Below, one piece after another: positions 40,313 through 47,792 of a stretch of DNA of 64,000 nucleotides. Source of the stretch: Labilibaculum antarcticum (GTDB lineage Bacteria > Bacteroidota > Bacteroidia > Bacteroidales > Marinifilaceae); contig NZ_AP018042.1 in NCBI RefSeq assembly GCF_002356295.1, positions 4,062,361 to 4,126,360 on the forward strand. The letters run 5' to 3'. Within the stretch, counting starts at the first letter, position 1. Every line of letters begins with the position of its first letter. The notes under the pieces were generated by a model that saw nothing but the letters and a program-made list of their open reading frames with translations, made no database searches and was not told where the DNA came from. The translations under genes and the position numbers were made by a program.

Positions 40313-41392
40313 TTAAGTCTTGTTCCATAGTTCATCAAGAGGATTCACAATTTTGCTCAATTCTAAAGTAGATACGTGAGTATATATTTCTGTTGTTTTT
40401 GATGAAGAATGTCCTAATAACACCTGAATATATCTTAAATCAACCCCTTGTTCCAACAAATGCGTAGCAAAGGAATGACGTAACATGTGAGGTGTTACTT
40501 TTCTTTTAATACCTGCTTTAATGCTGGCTTTTTCTAATATTTTTCGAATACTACTTGCACTATATTGTGAATTTGGTTTTTGGCCTTCGAATAGCCAATC
40601 TTTAGGTTTGTACTCCTTATAATATACTCTAAGTTCTGTGAGCAAATGCGCAGATAGAATAGAATATCTGTCTTTATTGCCTTTTGCCTGACTTATTCTC
40701 ACCTGATTGCGATCAGAAATAATATCCGTTACCTTCATATTTATCAATTCGCTTCTACGCAAACCTGCTGAATAAATTAGCGATAAAATACATTTGTGTT
40801 TTAGGTTCTTACAAGTTGAAAGTAAAGCAATCATTTCGCTCTTGCCAATTACCTTGGGTAATCGGGTCTGTTTCCTTGGTCTGTCAATTTTGTAATATAA
40901 TTTTTTTCTGCCTAGCACCTTTTCAAAATAAAACTTGATCGAATTAATCCGTTGATTTTGTTGGCTAGGAGACATCTTTCTTTTCCTAATTAAATCACTT
41001 AAGTAGTTGTTAATTTCTTCTGGCCCTAAATCATCTATAACAACATCTTTATGCGCAATTTGAAAATCTTTAAAATATTTAGTATAAGTTTTAATTGTAC
41101 TATCACTAGATCTAAGCCTTTTAAGTTTTTCTATATAACTCTTGGGAAATTCAATTTCAAGTATTTTTTCTTCTTTGTAAATTACGATTTCAGCAGTAGG
41201 GCAGAACACCTCCTTAAACTTCTTGTAATCAAAATCTTTTCGGGCAATCCACCAGCATTTTTTTGTTTGACTCCATTGGGCAGTAAAATTCTGCTTTAAT
41301 AAACCCACAACCTCCAAACTGTAGTCAAATTGAATGACTACAACTTCTTTATTGCGATGTTTATCGGCCGACAAGTGGATTTTTGTGCTCAT
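40313..41392 (-). CDS. tyrosine recombinase, XerC/D-like (putative cassette integrase)
   Basis: 359 aa. Residues about 1-72 are an accessory N-terminal arm (KCWWIARKDFDYKKF) seen in many Bacteroidota integrases. SAM-like core-binding domain about 80-165. Catalytic domain about 178-355 with R212 (AGLRRSEL), K237 (AKGNKDR), H302-R305 (PHMLRHSFATHLL), H328 (LLGHSS) and Y337 (IYTHV). The tail VNPLDEL resembles the SPLDxL end of IntI proteins, but the ~20-residue IntI-specific insertion upstream of the HxxR motif is not apparent (only FEGQKPNSQYSASS is found there). It reads in the same direction as the cassettes, as in the reverse integrons described for Treponema. Confidence 0.9.
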   Translation of the reverse strand: MSTKIHLSADKHRNKEVVVIQFDYSLEVVGLLKQNFTAQWSQTKKCWWIARKDFDYKKFKEVFCPTAEIVIYKEEKILEIEFPKSYIEKLKRLRSSDSTIKTYTKYFKDFQIAHKDVVIDDLGPEEINNYLSDLIRKRKMSPSQQNQRINSIKFYFEKVLGRKKLYYKIDRPRKQTRLPKVIGKSEMIALLSTCKNLKHKCILSLIYSAGLRRSELINMKVTDIISDRNQVRISQAKGNKDRYSILSAHLLTELRVYYKEYKPKDWLFEGQKPNSQYSASSIRKILEKASIKAGIKRKVTPHMLRHSFATHLLEQGVDLRYIQVLLGHSSSKTTEIYTHVSTLELSKIVNPLDELWNKT

Positions 41393-41504
41393 TAAATGCT
41401 GTTGTTACGGATTCACTAAATTATAAAATTAATACTGTTTAGCAAAGTAGAATCATGTTAAATAAGACAGGGAAGGGGGCTGAGCTTTTTGCCTTATCAT
41501 GCAA

Positions 41505-41537
41505 AATAAAAAAACACCCCAAACTCTCGCTCGGGGT
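41505..41537 (-). terminator. minus-strand terminator upstream of recombinase
   Basis: On the minus strand ACCCC-GAGCGAGAGTTT-GGGGT (41516-41537) is followed by GTTTTTTTATTTT. It would end transcripts from the 41848-42588 gene before the recombinase. Confidence 0.75.
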
Positions 41538-41645
41538 ATCTGCTTGATTTCAGTTGTATGTAGTAAAGTAGGAATGGCATGCTTCAAGTTGTCCATTTGC
41601 TATTCCTGTTGGAACTATTGATATTTCAGTTGTCAATTTTAAACG

Positions 41646-41816
41646 CCTCTAGGATGAAACATGGCGCCTGTAGCTAAAATAATACACCTGTAGGGTGAAA
41701 TATGCCGCCTGTAGCCCAAATTGCTCGCCTGTAGACTAAATTAGGGCTTCTGTAGCCAAAATTGAGTGCCTGTAGGATGAATTATTGCTTCTGTAGCAAG
41801 AAATGCCCTCCTGTAG
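41646..41816. repeat. phased CCTGTAG array, nine copies at 20.5-bp mean period
   Basis: CCTGTAG-type heptamers start at 41646 (CCTCTAG), 41667, 41687, 41708, 41728, 41749 (TCTGTAG), 41769, 41790 (TCTGTAG) and 41810. Intervals alternate 21, 20, 21, 20 and so on. Intervening sequence is variable but A/T-rich after the heptamer, often ending GC before the next. The exact two-helical-turn phasing would put all copies on one face of the DNA. Confidence 0.85.
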
Positions 41817-41847
41817 CGAAATGAGTCAACAGATTTAGGCCTTTCAG

Positions 41848-42588
41848 CTAGTTTCCTATTTCTTCTTTGTTCTTCTTTTTATTGTTTTTTCTTCTTGCAT
41901 AGTCGCTGGCATATCGTTCTTGTTTCTCGTCATCGTACCAAAAAGCGTATTTTCCGTAGGCACGAATTTCATCAACCAATAGCTTAAGATAGGTATAAGC
42001 CCTATCGCGAAGTATTTTTTCGGGTCGGTTTGTACTGTTTTGCGCACCATCTATTTTCTGCCACAAGCCATATAACTCACGCGAAAGTAGACTTGCTCTG
42101 TCTAATTTATTATTGTCAAAATTTATCAATAGCAATGGCTCCGGATACTTTAGCGCAAAATCAGGATAGTCGCTCAAGTCTTGCATTAGGTCCATTTTCC
42201 CATTACCATCTAAAATATTATTTAGCTTAGTAAGTATTTTTGGCTCATCTCTATAGGCGAACTGAAAATCATATCTCAACTCCTTTTGCAACAGAGAGGC
42301 TTCTTCAAACATTTGTTCCCACGCATCGGTATTGCTTTGTGCCGATTCATAAACACTAATCCAAATCGATTGCTTCTCTCGCAAGTACATGGCTCTTGCA
42401 TTTAGATTCTCAATTTTATCAACCGTTAATCCTTTGGCCAGCAAGGCTATTTTGTCTTCCATTGCAAATCTACGAAGTTGTCCGGCTTCACCGATGCTAA
42501 TATCTACAGGAATGGTAGGGGATACTATTTTATTAATCATTTCCTGCACTAATTCATCAATCGGTTTTGTTGTTGTTACATCGGTCAT
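41848..42588 (-). CDS. conserved-looking hypothetical protein, helical
   Basis: A 246-aa protein, mostly helical and charged (PIDELVQEMINKIVSPTIPV, AYTYLKLLVDEIRAYGKYAF), ending in a Lys/Asn-rich tail (RRKNNKKKNKEE). No signal peptide or membrane segment. I do not recognise a family. Its 3' end faces the phased CCTGTAG array (32 bp away), so the array would lie in its 3' untranslated region, ahead of the terminator at 41505-41537. Confidence 0.7.
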   Translation of the reverse strand: MTDVTTTKPIDELVQEMINKIVSPTIPVDISIGEAGQLRRFAMEDKIALLAKGLTVDKIENLNARAMYLREKQSIWISVYESAQSNTDAWEQMFEEASLLQKELRYDFQFAYRDEPKILTKLNNILDGNGKMDLMQDLSDYPDFALKYPEPLLLINFDNNKLDRASLLSRELYGLWQKIDGAQNSTNRPEKILRDRAYTYLKLLVDEIRAYGKYAFWYDDEKQERYASDYARRKNNKKKNKEEIGN

Positions 42589-42871
42589 TTTGTATCCGTT
42601 TTTAGGGTTGAATTATCAACCGGGTTAGTAGTAAAAATCATTTCAGATTCTGAAAGTAGGAAATATATGTTAAAATAAAAATAAATACCCAGAATAACTT
42701 ATAATTTATTTTATGATTCGGCTATAAATCTCAGTATTTACTGGGGTTTAACCGTTAAAAAGAAATATAGTTAAATGTGGTTTTGCTTTTATTGCTCTTA
42801 TCAGAATAATTTCTCGAAAAACAAGAAGGGGCTATTGTGCAAATTTAGCCGTCCAAAATCAGTCCTTTTCA

Positions 42872-42937
42872 CTGTGCTAAACTGAACGATTGTTCAGTTT
42901 AGCACAGCCATACAGGCACCGGTGTTCACAACTGAAC
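42872..42937. promoter_or_regulatory. perfect hairpin and GTTCA/TGAAC operator candidates upstream of lutC
   Basis: CTGTGCTAAACTGAAC (42872-42887) and its exact complement GTTCAGTTTAGCACAG (42892-42907) flank GATT. A shorter inverted repeat GTTCACAACTGAAC follows at 42924-42937. No T-run follows. Because the GTTCA/TGAAC element recurs upstream of the other LUD gene (2249-2294), an operator for lactate-type metabolism is possible. Confidence 0.45.
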
Positions 42938-42952
42938 GTTTTCGAAATCGTT

Positions 42953-43072
42953 TTAAATCTGTTTCCTGAAAACCTTTGCGTAGGCTAAAGGCAAGGGTAT
43001 CAGTGCTAAAATGATTAGAATGAATCCAAATAACGAGTGCGTGAAATTTTTGGCATCGCTATTGGTTAGTCA
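42953..43072 (-). pseudogene. C-terminal remnant of a membrane protein gene
   Basis: A minus-strand frame between stops reads NSDAKNFTHSLFGFILIILA followed by LIPLPLAYAKVFRKQI and a stop at 42953-42955. This looks like the last transmembrane helix and tail of a larger protein. There is no start codon or upstream part. Parent family not recognised. Confidence 0.4.
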
Positions 43073-43131
43073 AACTTCTAAATAGTCAGCTTTTCTGACC
43101 ATTCTTTTACAATACTATACAACAAAAACAC

Positions 43132-43605
43132 ATGAACAATCTCGAACTCTTTTTAGAAAAATCTGCACTGGTCGGAAATGAAAACCAAATTCTGTCTTCG
43201 GTCGAATTTGAAAATATTTTAAGCAAGGAAAGTTTTGAATACATCGATGTTCCAAGTTTTAATCAGTTGAAAGATATACAAGCCGGAGAAGCAGGCATCA
43301 AAAATGCTCTTATCGAAGTTGATTACGCAATTGCAGAGACCGGAACGGTTGTTATTGATAGTATCAATGAAAATAAACGTTTGGCAACTTGCCTGGCCGA
43401 TAAGCTGTTTGTAGCGATGCCCATTAGTAAACTGGTTGACCGCTTAAATGATGTGGCCGATTTTATTGAGGAGAGAACTGCAGATATGGGCGGCTATGTT
43501 GCTTTTATTACCGGGGCCAGCCGCACAGCCGATATCGAGCGAGTTTTAACAGTTGGAGTGCACGGACCTAAAGAGATGAAGGTTTATATCTTAAACGATT
43601 TATAA
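43132..43605 (+). CDS. lutC: lactate utilisation protein C (LUD domain)
   Basis: A 157-aa LUD-domain protein with NALIEVDYAIAETGTVVIDS and VAMPISKLVDRLNDVADFI. It is shorter than Bacillus LutC (about 240 aa) but retains the conserved core. It is the first gene of an operon (9 bp before the lutB-lutA fusion). LutABC oxidises L-lactate to pyruvate; the neighbouring lactate permease supports this substrate. Confidence 0.88.
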   Translation: MNNLELFLEKSALVGNENQILSSVEFENILSKESFEYIDVPSFNQLKDIQAGEAGIKNALIEVDYAIAETGTVVIDSINENKRLATCLADKLFVAMPISKLVDRLNDVADFIEERTADMGGYVAFITGASRTADIERVLTVGVHGPKEMKVYILNDL

Positions 43606-43614
43606 AAAGAAGCC

Positions 43615-45765
43615 ATGAAAATTCAAGATAAAATACAGGAAAAAATAAGCGACGAGGTTTTGTATAAAAACCTTAAAGGTTTCGCAACAGCATATAAGGC
43701 TTCTAAAATTAACGCCTATAAGGGCTTAGATTTTGAAGCATTAAGAACAAGGGTGCACGACATAAAGGACAGGGACTTAAACAAGGTGATGGAACAATTC
43801 AACTTGTTTAAAGCGAATGTTGAGAAGCATGGCTGTAAAGTGTTTCAGGCAAAAACAGGCGATGATGCTTGTAAATACATTGCCGATGTAATGAAAAGCC
43901 ACAATGTAAAATACATGGTGAAGAGTAAATCGATGACATCGGAAGAAATTTTGCTAAACCATTATTTAGAGAAGGAAGGCCTGCAACCTATCGAAACCGA
44001 CTTGGGAGAGTGGATTTTGCAGTTGGCCAGCGAGCATCCATCGCACATGGTAATGCCGGCTATTCATAAAACAAGACAGCAGGTTGCCAAAATTTTCTCT
44101 GATTATACAGGAGAAGTGGTCGATCCTGAAGATATTAACGCAATGGTTGCAATCGCCCGTCGATTTCTTAGATCATCTTACTTTAAAGCAGGTGTAGGAA
44201 TGACCGGGGCAAATGTTGCCGTAGCCAGCACAGGTACAATTGGTTTGGTTACCAACGAAGGTAATGCCCGCTTGTCGTCAACCGTACCTCCTGTGCATAT
44301 TGTTTTAGTCGGATACGAGAAATTGTGCGACGATTTTAATCAGGCATTAGATATTGTTCGGGTGTTGCCAAAGAGTGCTACCGGACAAATTATTACTTCA
44401 TATACGACCTGGATCAAAGGCCGGGTACCAGCTCACAAAAGTGCCGACGGCATAAAGGAAACTCATTATGTGTTTTTAGATAACGGTCGTTTGGCATTTT
44501 TCGAACATCCTAAGTTCAAAGAGGCACTTAAGTGTATTCGTTGTGGTAGTTGTGCCAATATTTGTCCGGCCTACGAAATGGTGGGTGGCCATGTTTACGG
44601 CGATCGTTATATTGGTTCTATTGGATTAATATTAACTGCACTTTACCAAGGCGATGAAGCTGCCAAAGACATTTTAAAAATGTGTATTGGTTGTCGTGCC
44701 TGTTCTTTTAATTGCCCTTCGGGCATTGATTTGCAATCATTAATTTCGGAACTCAAATTGGTTGTGGGTAAAAAATACGGAATCAACCCAATAAAGAAGA
44801 ACGTATTTAAAAGTTTGGTTGCAAAACCCGACAGAATGAAATCGATGTTGAGCCTGGGAGCAAATTTTCAGTTTCCATTAACGAAAACCAATCAATTAAA
44901 TCAGGAGAAAATTATAGGTTCAATTCCAATGTTGCCTAAAGAGATGGATTTTAGAAAATTTCCGGCTTTGGCATCCAAAACATTTAGCAAGCGCTTTCAC
45001 AAAGATGGTTACGATCAGTTTACTTCCGATCGAAAAGTATTCTTCTATCCAGGTTGTGCTATCGAATATTTTTATCCAGAAATGGGATTGGCTATGGTCA
45101 AACTTCTTCAGAAAAGTGGTATTCAGGTTGATATTCCTAAAAAAGCAGCTTGCTGTGGTATTCCTGCAATTGCATCAGGCGATCCTGATAATGCAAAAAG
45201 CATGATTTACAATACCCTTGATAACATACAAGGACCTAAAGACTACGAAGCACTGCTTGTATTGTGCCCAACATGTGGGGGAGCCATTAAGCATGAATTT
45301 TTAGATTTTACCAAAGAGGATCCAAACAGATATAAAAAAGCAGCTCAATTGGGAGATATGGTAACTCCAATCGGGAAGTTTTTAGAAGATAACAACATCC
45401 GATTCAAAGTGAAAGGGAATAAGAAGGTTACTTATCATACTCCTTGTCATGATTTCAGATCATTGGATTATTCGGCTGAATCATTCCTTTCCAAATTAAT
45501 AGGAAAACAATTTATTCCATTAACTGATACCAATGTGTGTTGTGGTTTTGGTGGAACTTACTCTCTCGACTTTGCAACCATATCAAACGGAATTCTAACC
45601 AAAAAGATAGAGAATATTCAAGCGAGCGGTGCCGAGATTTTGGTGACTGATTGTCCGGGATGTGTGATGCAGATTAACGGTGGATTAATGCATAAAAATA
45701 TACCTGTAAAAGTGCTTCATCTGACCGAATTTATTGAAAAATATGTAGAGGTCATCAAGAAATAA
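43615..45765 (+). CDS. LutB-LutA fusion, L-lactate oxidation iron-sulfur protein
   Basis: A 716-aa fusion of two normally separate subunits. Residues about 60-300 form the LUD domain of LutB. Two [4Fe-4S] motifs follow: CIRCGSCANICP (from about residue 307) and CIGCRACSFNCP (from about 357). Residues about 465-710 carry two LutA/GlcF-type CCG domains (FFYPGCAIEYFYPE, KAACCGIPA, TPCHD, NVCCGFGG, DCPGCVMQ). With LutC it would make a complete cytoplasmic lactate:quinone oxidoreductase. Confidence 0.9.
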   Translation: MKIQDKIQEKISDEVLYKNLKGFATAYKASKINAYKGLDFEALRTRVHDIKDRDLNKVMEQFNLFKANVEKHGCKVFQAKTGDDACKYIADVMKSHNVKYMVKSKSMTSEEILLNHYLEKEGLQPIETDLGEWILQLASEHPSHMVMPAIHKTRQQVAKIFSDYTGEVVDPEDINAMVAIARRFLRSSYFKAGVGMTGANVAVASTGTIGLVTNEGNARLSSTVPPVHIVLVGYEKLCDDFNQALDIVRVLPKSATGQIITSYTTWIKGRVPAHKSADGIKETHYVFLDNGRLAFFEHPKFKEALKCIRCGSCANICPAYEMVGGHVYGDRYIGSIGLILTALYQGDEAAKDILKMCIGCRACSFNCPSGIDLQSLISELKLVVGKKYGINPIKKNVFKSLVAKPDRMKSMLSLGANFQFPLTKTNQLNQEKIIGSIPMLPKEMDFRKFPALASKTFSKRFHKDGYDQFTSDRKVFFYPGCAIEYFYPEMGLAMVKLLQKSGIQVDIPKKAACCGIPAIASGDPDNAKSMIYNTLDNIQGPKDYEALLVLCPTCGGAIKHEFLDFTKEDPNRYKKAAQLGDMVTPIGKFLEDNNIRFKVKGNKKVTYHTPCHDFRSLDYSAESFLSKLIGKQFIPLTDTNVCCGFGGTYSLDFATISNGILTKKIENIQASGAEILVTDCPGCVMQINGGLMHKNIPVKVLHLTEFIEKYVEVIKK

Positions 45766-45776
45766 AATTAAAAATT

Positions 45777-45968
45777 ATGGATTTCAATAACGATAGGATA
45801 GAGATAAAAAAAAGTCTGGAAGTTTTAAAACAAAAGCTTACCGACCTCGACGTTTTAATGCACAACAGTGCAATAAACGGTACTCTAGAAAGATTGGACA
45901 ATTCAATAATAGAAAAATACAGTAGATCTAACCCATTTACTACAATCAATAACACAATTTGTAATTAA
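45777..45968 (+). CDS. small hypothetical protein between lut genes and lactate permease
   Basis: A 63-aa charged protein ([20 protein letters not shown], then [15 protein letters not shown]) predicted to form one long helix and a tail. It sits 11 bp after lutB-A and 17 bp before the permease, consistent with a real operon gene. No known family. Confidence 0.55.
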   Translation: MDFNNDRIEIKKSLEVLKQKLTDLDVLMHNSAINGTLERLDNSIIEKYSRSNPFTTINNTICN

Positions 45969-45985
45969 ACCTAAATTATTTTTTT

Positions 45986-47644
45986 ATGGACGCATTATTA
46001 GCATTTTCGCCTATTTTATTAACCATCGTATTGATGGTGGGCTTCAATTGGGGAGCAAAAAAGGCTTTGCCTTTATCGCTGTTATTATCGGTGATAGTGG
46101 CTTACACAGTTTGGGAAATTGATATTTTCCACATTATGGGATATTCTGTTTTTGGTTTTCTAAAAGCATTGGATATTTTAATTATTATTTTTGGGGCTAT
46201 TCTCATACTGAATACCATGAAGTTGTCGGGAGCAATGACAACTATTAATAATGGATTTAGTGGAATAACCAAGGATAGAAGAATTCAAGCCATTATTATT
46301 GGTTTCATGTTTGGTGCATTTATTGAAGGTGCTGCCGGATTTGGAACACCTGCTGCTTTGGCCGGTCCTTTATTGGTCGGACTCGGATTCCCTCCTTTAG
46401 CTGCAGCAATGGTTGCTTTAATATATAATTCGGTTCCTGTGCCTTTTGGTGCTGTAGGTACTCCAATTAGTGGTGGTGCTATGGTAACCCTGGAGCAAAA
46501 CTTATCGAATATAGGTGCAAACCCAGATGTATTTAAAATGGCATTAACTGAATGGGTTGCTATCCCGAATGCATTGGTTGGTATTTTTATTCCTTTGTTG
46601 GGAATCATGGTCATGACTAAGTTCTTTGGTAAGGAAAAATCAATTAAGCCTGCATTGGCGGCTGCTCCTTTTGCAATTTTTGCAGGATTGGCATTTTCGA
46701 TTCCTTACGTAATTATAGCTTCGACTCTTGGACCAGATCTTCCATCTTTACTAGGTGCATTTATAGGTCTTGGAATTATTATCTTTGCTGCTAAAAGAGG
46801 TTTTTTAATGCCAAAAACACCATGGGATTTTCCTCCAAAATCAGAATGGGCTGCTAACTGGAAATCTAAAGAGTCTACTGGTGATACAGGAGAAGCAAAA
46901 ATGGGATTGGCTAAAGCTTGGATGCCATATGCATTAATCGCAATTATTTTGGTAGTTACCCGTATTCCATCTTTAGGTTTAAAAGGATGGTTAGCTTCAC
47001 AAACATTAACCTTGTCGGATATTTTTGGTATTGAAGGTTTAACATACGTATTGAAATGGGCTTATCTGCCTGGAACCATACCATTTATTTTGGTAGCGGT
47101 TATCACAAATTTTGTATATAAAATGCCAATGAAAATGGTGGTTAGTTCCTGGAAAACTACTTTTAAACAAATTACAGGTGCTGCAATCGCTTTACTTGCA
47201 GGTGTTGCCATGGTTCAATTGATGTTGAAATCGGGAACCAACGGAGCAGGAATGGATAGTATGTTAACGACTATGGCTACTGCAATTGCTGATTTATCTG
47301 GAAATGCTTATCCAATAATAGCACCACTGGTTGGTGTATTAGGATCTTTTATGTCTGGATCAGCTACTGTTTCTAATTTATTATTCTCTTCACTTCAGTT
47401 CGAAACGGCTACTATTCTGGGTATTCCTCAGGTATTAATTGTAGCAGTTCAATCAATTGGTGCTGCTTTAGGTAACATGATATGTGTAAATAACGTAGTT
47501 GCAGTATGTGCTACTGTTGGTTGTATTGGTGCAGAAGGTACTATTATCAGAAGAAATGCAATACCAGCTTTTATCTACTATTTAATGGTAATGGTAATTG
47601 TGGTGATATTAATTTCATCAGGATTTAATCCTCTTCCATTGTAA
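45986..47644 (+). CDS. lctP: L-lactate permease
   Basis: A 552-aa LctP-family transporter with about 13 membrane segments. Family motifs: [34 protein letters not shown] and, near the C terminus, [20 protein letters not shown] with [17 protein letters not shown]. It imports lactate (and possibly glycolate) by proton symport. It is co-oriented with the lut genes and followed by a strong terminator. Confidence 0.93.
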   Translation: MDALLAFSPILLTIVLMVGFNWGAKKALPLSLLLSVIVAYTVWEIDIFHIMGYSVFGFLKALDILIIIFGAILILNTMKLSGAMTTINNGFSGITKDRRIQAIIIGFMFGAFIEGAAGFGTPAALAGPLLVGLGFPPLAAAMVALIYNSVPVPFGAVGTPISGGAMVTLEQNLSNIGANPDVFKMALTEWVAIPNALVGIFIPLLGIMVMTKFFGKEKSIKPALAAAPFAIFAGLAFSIPYVIIASTLGPDLPSLLGAFIGLGIIIFAAKRGFLMPKTPWDFPPKSEWAANWKSKESTGDTGEAKMGLAKAWMPYALIAIILVVTRIPSLGLKGWLASQTLTLSDIFGIEGLTYVLKWAYLPGTIPFILVAVITNFVYKMPMKMVVSSWKTTFKQITGAAIALLAGVAMVQLMLKSGTNGAGMDSMLTTMATAIADLSGNAYPIIAPLVGVLGSFMSGSATVSNLLFSSLQFETATILGIPQVLIVAVQSIGAALGNMICVNNVVAVCATVGCIGAEGTIIRRNAIPAFIYYLMVMVIVVILISSGFNPLPL

Positions 47645-47651
47645 AACACAG

Positions 47652-47691
47652 GAACCAAATATTCATTTATTTGAATATTTGGTTCTTTTTT
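47652..47691 (+). terminator. terminator of the lut-lctP operon
   Basis: GAACCAAATATTCA pairs with TGAATATTTGGTTC around a 6-nt loop and is followed by TTTTTT. Confidence 0.9.
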
Positions 47692-47792
47692 AAGATTGAA
47701 AAATATATATAGTGTCACACAAGTTACCAGTTTAAAAGGATAGGTTTTCCCATCAATTGATAGTTGCGATGACTGAAAATTAAAAATTAAAA

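Larger units (their letters stand above)
28718..41392 (-). mobile_element. integron-like cassette array with XerC/D-like recombinase
   Basis: A tyrosine recombinase gene (40313-41392) is followed in the same direction by an attI-like region and eight cassettes ending at about 40215, 39062, 38146, 36991, 36073, 33550, 30890 and 30214 on their promoter-proximal sides. Between them lie attC-like sites of about 190-205 bp. On the minus strand each site starts with a core of the form xxxTAACAAAAGC and ends TTAGCAAAACCGTTAxxx, closely resembling the termini of known attC sites such as VCR. For every cassette the unique core bases at its two ends are complementary (see findings). Two IS1182-type elements interrupt two sites. 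Canonical integrons use IntI; the recombinase here seems to lack the IntI-specific segment. Confidence 0.8.

Noticed and set aside
40313-41392. Calling the recombinase IntI on the basis of the array.
   Set aside because: The segment between the catalytic Lys and the HxxR motif is XerC/D-like in length and shows no IntI-specific insertion; only the SPLDxL-like tail is reminiscent of IntI.
41646-41816. The regular CCTGTAG array as a CRISPR.
   Set aside because: The repeat is only 7 bp with 13-14-bp spacers and no cas genes are present, so it does not fit CRISPR dimensions.
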